From positions 1-17,482 of the forward strand of contig DRPO01000319.1 in the NCBI GenBank assembly GCA_011330835.1: DNA of 17,482 nt. The letters run 5' to 3'. The DNA comes from Gammaproteobacteria bacterium. GTDB lineage: Bacteria; Pseudomonadota; Gammaproteobacteria; UWMA-0217. Numbering within the stretch: the first letter of the stretch is position 1; every line of letters begins with the position of its first letter. The translations under genes and the position numbers were made by a program. This document shows positions 1-7,826 of the stretch, piece by piece. A model generated the notes under the pieces. The model was not told the DNA's origin. It was given only the letters and a program-made list of their open reading frames with translations, and searched no databases.

Positions 1-1
1 G

Positions 2-2401
2 GGGGTCCGCACCCTTGAGGAGCTGCTCAAGCTGGATCCCGAACGCTACGAGATCACGGTGTTTGGCGCCGAGCCTTACCCCAACTACAACCGCATCATG
101 CTCTCGCCGGTGCTGGCGGGCGAGAAGACCATCGACGACATTATTCTCAACGACCGCGCCTGGTACGAGGACAACGGCATCGCGCTGCATACCGGCGACG
201 CGGTGACGCGCATCGACCGCGCGGCGCGCAAGGTGGTCACCGAAGGCGGCAACGAGGCGCCGTACGACCGGCTGCTGCTGGCCACCGGCTCCAACCCCTT
301 CATCATCCCCGTGCCCGGGCATGACAAGGACGGCGTGATCGGCTTCCGCGACATCGCCGATGTCGAGACCATGCTGGCGGCCGCGAAGACCTATAAAAAG
401 GCCGTGGTCATCGGCGGCGGCCTGCTCGGCCTGGAGGCCGCCAACGGCCTGATGAAAAACGGCATGGATGTAACTGTCGTACACCTGATGGACATCCTGA
501 TGGAGCGCCAGCTCGACCGTCCGGCCGCCGAGATGCTCAAGGCCTCGCTGGAGGAGCGGGGCATGAAGTTTCTGATGGAGACCCAGACCAGCGAGATCCT
601 TGGCGATGAGCGGGTGACCGGGCTCAAGTTCGCCGACGGCTCCGAGATCGACGCCGACCTGGTGGTGATGGCGGTGGGCATCCGTCCCAACATCGAACTG
701 GCCCAGGCCGCCGGCATCCACTGCGAGCGCGGCATCGTGGTCAACGACACCATGCAGACCTACGACCCGAAGATCTACGCCGTGGGCGAATGCGTGCAGC
801 ATCGCGGCGTCACCTACGGGCTGGTGGCGCCCCTGTTCGAGCAGGCCAAGGTTGCGGCCAACCACCTGGCGCAGATCGGCATCGCACGCTATGAGGGCTC
901 GGTCACCTCCACCAAGCTCAAGGTCACCGGCATCGATCTGTTCTCCGCCGGCGAGTTCAACGAGCAGGAAGGCGACGAAACCTTGGTGCTGCGGGATCCC
1001 GGCATGGGCGCCTACAAGAAGCTGGTGGTGCGCGACAACCGCATCAAGGGCGCGGTGCTCTACGGCGACACCATCGACGGCACCTGGTACTTCCAGCTGC
1101 TGCGCGAGGGCACCGACATCTCCGCCTTCCGCGCCACCATCCTGTTCGGTCAGCACGATCTGGGCGACGCCGGCCACGGCGACGAGACCCGGGTCGCGGC
1201 GCTGCCGGACGACGCCGAGATCTGCGGCTGCAACGGCGTCTGCAAGGGCGAGATCGTGGACGCCATCATTACCAAGGGACTGTTCACGCTGGAGGACGTG
1301 CGCGCCCACACCAAGGCGTCCAGCTCCTGCGGCTCCTGCACCGGCCTGGTGGAATCCCTCCTCGCCAGCACCGTGGGCGAGGGCTACGACGCCACTCCCA
1401 GCAAGAAGCCCCTGTGCGGCTGCACTGAATACAGCCACGACGAGATCATCGCCGGAATCAAGGAGCACGAGCTCAAGACCATGGACGCGGTGCGCGGCTT
1501 CTTCGAGTGGAAGAACCCGGACGGCTGCGCCGCCTGCCGCCCGGCGCTCAACTACTACCTGTTGGCCCACTGGCCCGGCGAGTACCACGACGACCCGCAG
1601 TCGCGCTTCATCAACGAGCGCGCCCACGGCAACATCCAGAAAGACGGCACCTACTCGGTGGTGCCGCGACTGTTCGGCGGCCTCTGCACCCCGGACCAGT
1701 TGCGCGCCATCGCCGACGTGGCCGACAAATACCAGGTGCCGGAGATGAAGGTCACCGGCGGACAGCGCATCGACCTGTTCGGCGTAAAAAAGGAGGACCT
1801 GCCAGCCATGTGGGAAGACCTCTCCGGCGCCGGTTTCGTCTCCGGTCACGCCTATGGCAAGGCCATGCGCACCGTCAAGACCTGCGCCGGCAAGACCTGG
1901 TGCCGCTTCGGCACCCAGAACTCGACAGGACTTGGCGTCAAGCTGGAAGAGCTGACCTGGGGCTCCTGGATGCCGCACAAGTTCAAGCTCGCCGTCTCAG
2001 GCTGCCCTCGCAACTGCGCTGAAGCCACCATCAAGGACTTCGGCGTGGTCTGCGTCGATTCCGGCTATGAGCTGCACATCGGCGGCAACGGCGGCATCAA
2101 GGTCCGCGTCACCGATCTACTGTGCAAGGTGGACACCGAGGAGGCCGTACTGGAATACTGCGGCGCCTTCATCCAGAAGTACCGCGAAGAAGCCCACTAC
2201 CTCGAACGCACCGCCCCCTGGGTGGAGCGGGTCGGCTTCGACTATGTCAAGCGGGCGATTGTGGACGATGAGGCGCAACGCAAGGCTCTGTATGAACGCT
2301 TCAAGTACAGCCAGCAATTCGCCCAGATCGACCCCTGGAAGGCCGTGGCCGAGGGCAAGGATCGGCGCGAGTTCCAACCCATCAAGATCATCGCGGCCTA
2401 A
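2..2401 (+). CDS. nirB: Nitrite reductase [NAD(P)H] large subunit, 5' partial
   Basis: Cytoplasmic assimilatory nitrite reductase large subunit, reducing nitrite to ammonium with NAD(P)H. The frame is open from base 2, and its first residues (GVRTLEELL) match the usual start of the FAD domain, so about 10-15 residues lie outside the window; the GTG at 59 is internal. In order it shows an FAD/NAD(P) oxidoreductase domain (second nucleotide motif GGGLLGLEA near 410-435), a BFD-like [2Fe-2S] domain (Cys codons at 1223, 1229, 1241, 1328, 1337), a second Cys-rich BFD-like segment (about 1410-1540), and a siroheme/[4Fe-4S] reductase module. The cluster ligands CX5C (1883, 1901) and CX3C (2003, 2015) are intact. 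The 799 visible residues fit the family length. nirD follows after 36 bases. Confidence 0.96.
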   Translation, partial: GVRTLEELLKLDPERYEITVFGAEPYPNYNRIMLSPVLAGEKTIDDIILNDRAWYEDNGIALHTGDAVTRIDRAARKVVTEGGNEAPYDRLLLATGSNPFIIPVPGHDKDGVIGFRDIADVETMLAAAKTYKKAVVIGGGLLGLEAANGLMKNGMDVTVVHLMDILMERQLDRPAAEMLKASLEERGMKFLMETQTSEILGDERVTGLKFADGSEIDADLVVMAVGIRPNIELAQAAGIHCERGIVVNDTMQTYDPKIYAVGECVQHRGVTYGLVAPLFEQAKVAANHLAQIGIARYEGSVTSTKLKVTGIDLFSAGEFNEQEGDETLVLRDPGMGAYKKLVVRDNRIKGAVLYGDTIDGTWYFQLLREGTDISAFRATILFGQHDLGDAGHGDETRVAALPDDAEICGCNGVCKGEIVDAIITKGLFTLEDVRAHTKASSSCGSCTGLVESLLASTVGEGYDATPSKKPLCGCTEYSHDEIIAGIKEHELKTMDAVRGFFEWKNPDGCAACRPALNYYLLAHWPGEYHDDPQSRFINERAHGNIQKDGTYSVVPRLFGGLCTPDQLRAIADVADKYQVPEMKVTGGQRIDLFGVKKEDLPAMWEDLSGAGFVSGHAYGKAMRTVKTCAGKTWCRFGTQNSTGLGVKLEELTWGSWMPHKFKLAVSGCPRNCAEATIKDFGVVCVDSGYELHIGGNGGIKVRVTDLLCKVDTEEAVLEYCGAFIQKYREEAHYLERTAPWVERVGFDYVKRAIVDDEAQRKALYERFKYSQQFAQIDPWKAVAEGKDRREFQPIKIIAA

Positions 2402-2437
2402 CAACTAAAGTTTCGCTACAGATCAGGAATAGAACCA

Positions 2438-2746
2438 ATGAGCAACTGGATAGAGATCGCCGCGCTGGAGGACATCCCCCAACTGGGCTCCCGCGTGGTC
2501 AAGACCGACACCATGAACGTGGCCGTGTTTCGCACCCGCGACGACCGGGTGTTCGCGCTAAAGGACGAATGCCCGCACAAGCAAGGCCCGCTCTCCCAGG
2601 GCATCGTCAGCGGTGCCACCGTCACTTGCCCCCTGCACAACTGGAAAATCGACCTGGAAAGCGGTTGCGCCACCGGCCCCGACGAAGGCTGCGCCAACAC
2701 CTTCCAGACCCGGGTCGAAAACGGCAAGGTCTACCTGGCTTTATAG
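2438..2746 (+). CDS. nirD: Nitrite reductase small subunit, Rieske type
   Basis: The 102-residue partner of NirB, with a Rieske fold. The cluster motif is complete: CPH near residue 46 and CPLH near residue 66, giving the two Cys and two His ligands of a [2Fe-2S] cluster. The well-known E. coli NirD lacks these ligands, so this is the cluster-bearing form. It probably passes electrons within the NirBD complex in the cytoplasm (inference). An AGGAAT ribosome binding sequence lies about 9 bases before the ATG. The gene is 36 bases downstream of nirB and clearly in the same transcript. Confidence 0.95.
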   Translation: MSNWIEIAALEDIPQLGSRVVKTDTMNVAVFRTRDDRVFALKDECPHKQGPLSQGIVSGATVTCPLHNWKIDLESGCATGPDEGCANTFQTRVENGKVYLAL

Positions 2747-2754
2747 AAATTTTG

Positions 2755-2905
2755 TTCACCACAGAGAACACAGAGAAAAGCATGGTGGAAGGGCAATGGA
2801 GCGCCGGCATCCCTGCTGGCAATGGGTCTTGGGCGCTCACCGAAGACCGATCCTTCCGGCAATACAGGTTCAGCGCTCTGTGACCTCTGTGTTCTCTGTG
2901 GTGAA
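2755..2905. repeat. CCACAGAG-family inverted repeat unit between nirD and the nitrate reductase gene
   Basis: A perfect 21-base inverted repeat: the left arm at 2755-2775 begins TTCACCACAGAG, and the right arm at 2885-2905 ends CTCTGTGGTGAA. The arms enclose about 110 bases with no convincing gene. The right arm is extended by a further CTCTGTG module at 2876-2882. The unit begins 9 bases after the nirD stop and ends 27 bases before the next start, filling almost the whole intergenic gap. The same arm sequences recur at 5178-5519 and 5896-5926, but the interior here differs from those units. Confidence 0.85.
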
Positions 2906-2932
2906 AAAGACAATTCCTGAGGAATCGAATCG

Positions 2933-5137
2933 ATGCTCTTTGGACGCGGAAAGAAAAACCCCATCACCCTGCCTGGCAAGGAAGTCGTCGAGTGGAAATA
3001 CGCCGCCTGCGGCTACTGCTCCACCGGCTGCTCCATCGAGGTCGGGCTGAACGGCGAGGGCCGCCCCGTGGCCTCGCGCGGGGTGGCCGACGCCGACGTC
3101 AACCGCGGCAAGCTGTGCCTGAAAGGCATCTTCGAGCACGAGCTGTTCGATTCCGCCGGTCGCGGCGTCGAACCGCTGACGCGCGACCACTACCGCGACG
3201 AATGGCGCTCCACCCATTGGGATGCCGCCCTCGACCGGCTCCACGACGAAATCCGCCGCATCCAGGCCAAACACGGTCGCGACAGCTTCGCCATCATCTC
3301 CACCGGCCAGATGCTCACCGAAGAATTCTATACCCTGGGCAAGCTCACCCGAGGCCTGATCGGCACCAACAACTACGACGGCAACACCACCCTGTGCATG
3401 TCCTCGGCGGTATCGGGCTACAAACGCAGCTTCGGCTCCGACGGGCCGCCCGGCTGCTACGAGGACTTCGAGCACACCGACTGCCTGATCGCCTGGGGCT
3501 CCAACCTGCCCGAGCAGCACCCCATTATCTACTGGCGCCTCAAGGAAGCCCAGGAGAAACGCGACTTCCCGCTTATCGTCGTGGATCCAAGGGTCACCAT
3601 GCTGGCGCAGAACGCCCACATCCATCTGCCCATCCGGCCCGGAACCGACGTCGTGCTGCAGAACGCCCTGATGCACGTCATCTTCGCCGAAAACCTGCAA
3701 GACGAGGACTACATCGCCGCCAACACCACCGGCATCGAGGAGCTGCGCGCCGAAGTGGAGAAATGGGATCCGCGCACCGCCGCCAGAGTCTGCGGCATCG
3801 ACGAAGACACCATCCGCGTCGTGGCGCGCACCTTCGCCAAGGCCGGCGCGGCGATGCAGATCTGGACCATGGGCATCAACCAGTCCACCCACGGCTCCGA
3901 CGGCGTGGTCGGCATCAACAACCTGGCGCTGATCACCGGCAACATCGGCAAGCCGGGCGGCACATCGCTCTCGATCACCGGCCAGTGCAACGCCATGGGC
4001 ACCCGCGAATGGTCCTCCTGCTCCGGCCTGCCCAACTACCGCTATCTCGAAATCCCCGAACATCGGGAAGAGATCGCCCGCGCCTGGAACATCGACGTGG
4101 ACTTCCTCCCCAAGGCGCGCGGCATGTACCAGACCGACATCTACCAGGCCATGGAAGCCGGGCAGATCAAGGGGCTCTGGCTGATCGCCACCAACCCCAT
4201 GAGTTCCCTGCCCAACACCGCCCGCATCCGCCGCGCCATGGAGCAACTGGAATTCTGCTGCGTCCAGGACTGCTACGTCGACACTGAATCCAACCAGTAC
4301 GCCCACCTCTACCTGCCCGCCGGAACCTGGGCCGAGAAGGACGGCGTGATGACCAACACCGAGCGGCGCATCAACCGCGTCAAGCCCATCGCCGCGCCGC
4401 CCGGCCAGGCCAAACCCGACCTGTGGATCTTCAACCGCGTCGCCGAGCGCTTCAACACCGAGGGCCGGGTAAAGTTCCCCGAAAAGGCCGCCGACATCTT
4501 CCTGGAAATGGCCGAGCTGTCGCACGGACGCCTCGCGGACATCTCCGGCATGGATCACGAGCTGATCGAACAGAACCGCGGCATCCAGTGGCCCTACACC
4601 CGCGAACAACGCGAGCGCGGCGAGCCGCCGCCCCGCGGCGGCAAGCGCATTTACACCGAACCGGGCGCCTTCAGCTACCCCAACGGACGGGCCAAACTGA
4701 TCCCACTGCCCTTCGTGGACAACAACGAACAGCCCGACGAGGAATACCCCTTCTGGCTCAACACCGGACGCCTCATCGAGCACTGGCATGGCCGCACCAA
4801 GACCGGCAAGATCGGCAACAACAACAAGTTCAGCCCCATCCCGTTCATCGAGATCAACCCCGACGCGGCGGACGACCTCGGCGTCCGGCGCGGCGAATAT
4901 GTGCGTCTGGTCTCCCGGCGCGGCGACGCCATCGCCATGGCCCAGCCCACCGGGCGCGTGCCCTACAACATGGTGTTCCTGCCCTTCCACTTCCACGACT
5001 GCGCCAACCGCCTGACGCTCGGCCTGCTCGACCCCCACTCGCGCCAACCCGCCTACAAGCAATCGGCGGTGCGCATCGAGCGGATCGAAGACCAGATGCA
5101 CGCCGCGCGGCTGAGCAGGGAAATGCGGAAGTTTTGA
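2933..5137 (+). CDS. nasA: Assimilatory-type nitrate reductase catalytic subunit (molybdopterin oxidoreductase)
   Basis: Reduces nitrate to nitrite at a bis-MGD molybdenum centre. Of 734 residues, the N-terminal [4Fe-4S] ligands are C26, C29, C33 and C62, followed by a conserved LKG. C155 in the LCMSSAV motif is the expected Mo ligand of NasA/NapA-type enzymes. The conserved GINQSTHGSDGVVGINNLALITGNIG and TGQCNAMGTREWSS regions (about residues 320-365) and a C-terminal dinucleotide-binding domain follow. There is no twin-arginine signal, so it should be cytoplasmic. It lacks the C-terminal BFD domain and any flavin domain seen in some NasA proteins, so electrons must come from another subunit, plausibly the fused anchor protein downstream. 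A TGAGGA ribosome site sits inside a small palindrome (ATTCC-TGA-GGAAT, 2913-2925). NarB would be an equally good name, and substrate is inferred from the nirBD context. Confidence 0.88.
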   Translation: MLFGRGKKNPITLPGKEVVEWKYAACGYCSTGCSIEVGLNGEGRPVASRGVADADVNRGKLCLKGIFEHELFDSAGRGVEPLTRDHYRDEWRSTHWDAALDRLHDEIRRIQAKHGRDSFAIISTGQMLTEEFYTLGKLTRGLIGTNNYDGNTTLCMSSAVSGYKRSFGSDGPPGCYEDFEHTDCLIAWGSNLPEQHPIIYWRLKEAQEKRDFPLIVVDPRVTMLAQNAHIHLPIRPGTDVVLQNALMHVIFAENLQDEDYIAANTTGIEELRAEVEKWDPRTAARVCGIDEDTIRVVARTFAKAGAAMQIWTMGINQSTHGSDGVVGINNLALITGNIGKPGGTSLSITGQCNAMGTREWSSCSGLPNYRYLEIPEHREEIARAWNIDVDFLPKARGMYQTDIYQAMEAGQIKGLWLIATNPMSSLPNTARIRRAMEQLEFCCVQDCYVDTESNQYAHLYLPAGTWAEKDGVMTNTERRINRVKPIAAPPGQAKPDLWIFNRVAERFNTEGRVKFPEKAADIFLEMAELSHGRLADISGMDHELIEQNRGIQWPYTREQRERGEPPPRGGKRIYTEPGAFSYPNGRAKLIPLPFVDNNEQPDEEYPFWLNTGRLIEHWHGRTKTGKIGNNNKFSPIPFIEINPDAADDLGVRRGEYVRLVSRRGDAIAMAQPTGRVPYNMVFLPFHFHDCANRLTLGLLDPHSRQPAYKQSAVRIERIEDQMHAARLSREMRKF

Positions 5138-5150
5138 CTGTTAATCCCAG

Positions 5151-5299
5151 GGAATGGTGGAAGTTAAAGATTTAACCACAGAGGACACAGAGCACACAGA
5201 GGGTAAGAAAAGGAAGGCTGGAGGTGATGAATCGGTTCAACGACAGAGGATGTTTTCGAACTGGAAACTCTGTGCTCTCTGTGTCTCTGTGGTGAAAAA
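5151..5299. repeat. CCACAGAG-family palindromic unit, tandem copy 1
   Basis: A 149-base unit starting GGAATGGTGGAAGTTAAAG. The left arm TTTAACCACAGAGGACACAG begins near 5170, and the right arm CTCTGTGTCTCTGTGGTGAA ends near 5296. It is almost the same as the unit at 5379-5519, differing by about eight substitutions and about 10 bases of length, mostly an extra CTCTCTGTG module in the right arm. It lies 13 bases after the nitrate reductase stop. Bases 5138-5520 hold no gene: they consist of this unit, an unrelated 79-base spacer and copy 2. Confidence 0.88.
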
Positions 5300-5378
5300 T
5301 CCAGGCCGGGAGATGCCGGATTGCTGAAGATTGGCTGCTCGCGTTGGATGGCTAAAGGTTACCCAAGGCGTGGGGCCT

Positions 5379-5519
5379 GGAATGGTGGAAGTTAAAGATT
5401 TAACCACAGAGTACACAGAGTACACAGAGGGTAAGAAAAGGAAGGCTAGAGCTGATGAATCGGTTCAACGACAGAGGATGCTTTTGAATTGAAACTCTGT
5501 GTCTCTGTGGTGAAAAAAA
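5379..5519. repeat. CCACAGAG-family palindromic unit, tandem copy 2
   Basis: A 141-base unit repeating copy 1 with a 228-base period. Its left arm (TTTAACCACAGAGTACACAG) begins near 5399 and its right arm (CTCTGTGTCTCTGTGGTGAA) ends at about 5514, directly before the GxxExxY start codon at 5521. The interior (GGTAAGAAAAGGAAGGCT, then GATGAATCGGTTCAACGACA) is conserved between the copies, so the whole unit was duplicated and not only its arms. Confidence 0.88.
5509..5513 (+). promoter_or_regulatory. Repeat-derived ribosome binding site for the GxxExxY gene
   Basis: GGTGA at the outer end of the repeat arm pairs with the UCACC of the 16S rRNA 3' end (the extended Shine-Dalgarno AGGAGGTGA) and lies 7 bases before the ATG. 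No other purine-rich SD candidate exists upstream. The pairing is short, so this is an inference from position and sequence. Confidence 0.4.
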
Positions 5520-5520
5520 T

Positions 5521-5892
5521 ATGTCCCAAGATCCGCTTACCAGGAAAATCATCGGGTGCGCTATCGAAGTTCATAGAGCGCTGGGTCCGGGGTTGCTGGA
5601 GTCTGCTTATCAACGTTGCTTGGCCCACGAGTTGGCAGTCCAGGGCGTGGCTTTTGAAGCTGAGAAGGCAATTCCGGTGACGTACAAGGGACTTGAGTTG
5701 GACTGTGGTTACCGGATCGATTTTCTGGTTGAGAAGGAAGTGGTGGTTGAACTAAAGAGTGTCGATAAACTGGTCGGCCTTCATCACGCGCAATTGCTGA
5801 CTTATCTGCGATTGGCCAATGCGGGATGCGGGTTGTTGATCAATTTCAATACGCCCCGTCTTGTGGACGGTATTAAGCGCTTTCGAATTTAA
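5521..5892 (+). CDS. GxxExxY family protein, PD-(D/E)XK nuclease-like
   Basis: A 123-residue protein with the family-defining motif G24-L-L-E27-S-A-Y30 after a conserved GCAIEVHRALGPG stretch. The later segment YRIDFLV (D67) then VVVELKS (E77, K79) has the spacing of a PD-(D/E)XK nuclease active site. These proteins are widespread in environmental bacteria, often in many copies, and their function is not established; nuclease activity is an inference from the fold. The gene splits the nitrate reductase and anchor genes of an otherwise coherent operon. A CACAGAG repeat arm touches each end, 1-2 bases before its start and 3 bases after its stop. Base use looks less GC-biased than in the neighbours, which fits acquisition by transfer. 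Confidence 0.9.
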   Translation: MSQDPLTRKIIGCAIEVHRALGPGLLESAYQRCLAHELAVQGVAFEAEKAIPVTYKGLELDCGYRIDFLVEKEVVVELKSVDKLVGLHHAQLLTYLRLANAGCGLLINFNTPRLVDGIKRFRI

Positions 5893-5895
5893 AAT

Positions 5896-5926
5896 CTCTG
5901 TGGACTCTGTGTCCTCTGTGGTGAAA
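5896..5926 (+). repeat. CCACAGAG-family repeat arm between the GxxExxY gene and the membrane-anchor gene
   Basis: Three CTCTGTG modules ending in GGTGAAA, in the same orientation as the right arms at 2885-2905 and about 5494-5515. It starts 3 bases after the GxxExxY stop and ends 4 bases before the next ATG. With the left arm near 5399 it closes an inverted-repeat-bounded segment that contains the GxxExxY gene. Confidence 0.85.
5920..5924 (+). promoter_or_regulatory. Repeat-derived ribosome binding site for the ferredoxin/anchor fusion gene
   Basis: GGTGA from the repeat end lies 6 bases before the ATG at 5931 and is the only Shine-Dalgarno-like sequence there. The same arrangement occurs before the GxxExxY gene. 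The role is inferred from position. Confidence 0.4.
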
Positions 5927-5930
5927 GAAC

Positions 5931-7826
5931 ATGTATCAACGAAGAGACAACGAACCCGACTACGCCCTGCTGAGCGACGCCGACAGCCGGCCAATCAACC
6001 GCTACGGCAAGCCCATCGAAACAGCCGCTCCGGGCGATCCCCTGCGCGAGCAGCCCTTCGTCATCAACGGCGAGGAATGCCCGCAACAGAACCCCAACCG
6101 TTACAAGCAGCACGGCTTCTATTTCAACGCCGACAACTGCATCGCCTGCCACGCCTGCGAGGCGGCCTGTTCGGAGAAGAACGACGTTCCGCCGCATCTG
6201 GCCTTCCGCTCGGTCGGCTTCGTGGAGGGGGGCAGTTACCCCGACTACCGGCGCATCAACATCTCCATGGCCTGCAATCATTGCGACAACCCGGTTTGTC
6301 TCAAGGGCTGTCCCACCCGCGCTTACACCAAGTTCGCCGAATACGGCGCGGTGCTGCAAGATCCGGATATCTGCTTCGGCTGCGGCTATTGCACCTGGGT
6401 CTGCCCCTACAACGCGCCGCAGCTCGACCCGGTCAAGGGCCAGGTGAGCAAGTGCAACATGTGCGTCGATCGTCTGGAAGTGGGCCTCAAACCCGCCTGC
6501 GTCTCGGCCTGTCTCGGCAAGGCGCTGGACTTCGGCGTGATCGAGAACATCCCCGAGGGTCGGGTGCAGGCCGAGACCGAGATCCCCGGCTTCCCGCGCA
6601 CCGATATCACCCACCCCAACATCCGCTTCCAGCAAATGAAATCCATCCAGCGCGAGATGCTGCGGGTGGACGACGCGCCCATCAAATACCATCGCAGCGA
6701 GGACGAGAAGCGCTATGTTCCCGAACTGGATCCCAAGAAGGGCCATGTCCGGCAATGGAACTGGCGGAAGCTGCTCGGCTCGCACGAGAACGCCCACATC
6801 GCCTTCACCCTGAGCGCGCAGACCGTGATGGGCGCCTTCGCCCTGCTGACGCTGGGCGACTGGTTCGGCGTCGCGCCCATCGAGTCCTTCCGCGCCGGGG
6901 GCGCCTTCGCGCCCGGCCTTTGGCTGATGGCGGCGCTGATGGGCTTCGGCCTGTTCAAGCTCAACATGCACCTGGGCAAGCCGCACCGTTTCTATCGCGG
7001 CTTCAACAACCTGCGCCTCTCGCCGGTGAGCCGCGAAATCGCCGGCGTCTCCGCTTTCTTCGCCGGCCTGCTCGGGTACGCCTTCTTCAACCTGTTCAAT
7101 GGCGTCCCGGCGACCTGGCTGGCCAACCTCTCCGCATTGCTGGCGCTGACCGGACTCAGCTTCGGCGGCTACTACATGTACAGGCTCTATCGCATCCCGG
7201 CGCGTCCCTTCTGGGATCACTGGCAGACCGGTAGCAGCTTCGTCGGCGCCGGCCTCGCCCTCGGCAGCCTGCTGGTGGGGCTGCTGGCGCTGGCCGGCGG
7301 CCAGTTCGACCGCGATCTGGGGCGCCTGCTGGCGGGAGTGGCCGCCGCCGGCCTGGCGCTGGAAGGCGTTGGCCTGCTCGCCCACGCGCGGGCCATGAGC
7401 CAAGCCAATAGCGAAGGCGCCGCTTCCTGGTACGAGCAGATGACCACCTACGGTTGGCCCTATCGGCTGCGCAACGGCCTGCTGGCCGCCGCCCTGCCGC
7501 TGGCCGCGAGCCAGGCCATCTTCGGCCCCAGCCCCGCGCTGTTCGTCCTGCTGGCCCTGCTGACGCTGGGCTCGGCCATCATAGGGCGCGCCCTGTTCTA
7601 TGTGCTGGTGATCCCCACCACCATGCCCGGCGCTTTCTTCTGGCGCAACAAGGGCTTCGTGGAGCACGCCCGCGAGACGGGTCTCGCGGAGATGCCGCAG
7701 ATCGGCGTGGCGCATGAACGCCACCACCCCTTCCGGATGGATGAGTTGTTGCAGACGCTTCGCGAGCACGGCATCGGCGACATGATCGCCCACGTCCGCT
7801 GGATTCTCACCGGCAAGGCGGGCTGA
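5931..7826 (+). CDS. Fused 4x[4Fe-4S] ferredoxin and DmsC-type membrane anchor subunit
   Basis: A 631-residue fusion of DmsB-like and DmsC-like subunits. The N-terminal half carries four ferredoxin-type clusters: C70/73/76/80, C115/118/123/127, C148/151/154/158 and C175/178/190/194. From about residue 290 to the end there are about eight hydrophobic helices, matching the quinol-oxidising DmsC/NrfD-type anchor. No Tat signal is present, so the cluster domain should face the cytoplasm, like the nitrate reductase upstream. The likely job is to pass quinol electrons to that enzyme and tether it to the inner membrane (inference from gene order). In DMSO reductase the two parts are separate proteins. 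The function could instead serve another molybdoenzyme, but none is present here. Confidence 0.88.
   Translation: MYQRRDNEPDYALLSDADSRPINRYGKPIETAAPGDPLREQPFVINGEECPQQNPNRYKQHGFYFNADNCIACHACEAACSEKNDVPPHLAFRSVGFVEGGSYPDYRRINISMACNHCDNPVCLKGCPTRAYTKFAEYGAVLQDPDICFGCGYCTWVCPYNAPQLDPVKGQVSKCNMCVDRLEVGLKPACVSACLGKALDFGVIENIPEGRVQAETEIPGFPRTDITHPNIRFQQMKSIQREMLRVDDAPIKYHRSEDEKRYVPELDPKKGHVRQWNWRKLLGSHENAHIAFTLSAQTVMGAFALLTLGDWFGVAPIESFRAGGAFAPGLWLMAALMGFGLFKLNMHLGKPHRFYRGFNNLRLSPVSREIAGVSAFFAGLLGYAFFNLFNGVPATWLANLSALLALTGLSFGGYYMYRLYRIPARPFWDHWQTGSSFVGAGLALGSLLVGLLALAGGQFDRDLGRLLAGVAAAGLALEGVGLLAHARAMSQANSEGAASWYEQMTTYGWPYRLRNGLLAAALPLAASQAIFGPSPALFVLLALLTLGSAIIGRALFYVLVIPTTMPGAFFWRNKGFVEHARETGLAEMPQIGVAHERHHPFRMDELLQTLREHGIGDMIAHVRWILTGKAG

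Noticed and set aside
59..61. GTG as the start of nirB
   Set aside because: The frame continues upstream to base 2 with residues that match the conserved FAD-domain N-terminus, so the gene is cut by the window edge.
2870..5101. A 743-codon open frame on the minus strand opposite the nitrate reductase gene
   Set aside because: The translation is low-complexity and rich in Gly, Ala, Val and Asp, runs through the repeat arms, and lies wholly antisense to a well-conserved enzyme; it is a by-product of GC-rich third positions.
5301..5380. CCAGGCC/GGCCTGG inverted repeat flanking the spacer between tandem units
   Set aside because: Only seven bases match over an 80-base span, which is weak evidence in GC-rich DNA.
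5151..5926. A CRISPR array, suggested by repeated CACAGAG modules
   Set aside because: The modules are 7-9 base motifs within palindromic units, with no regular repeat-spacer period, and the interiors are copied together with the arms.
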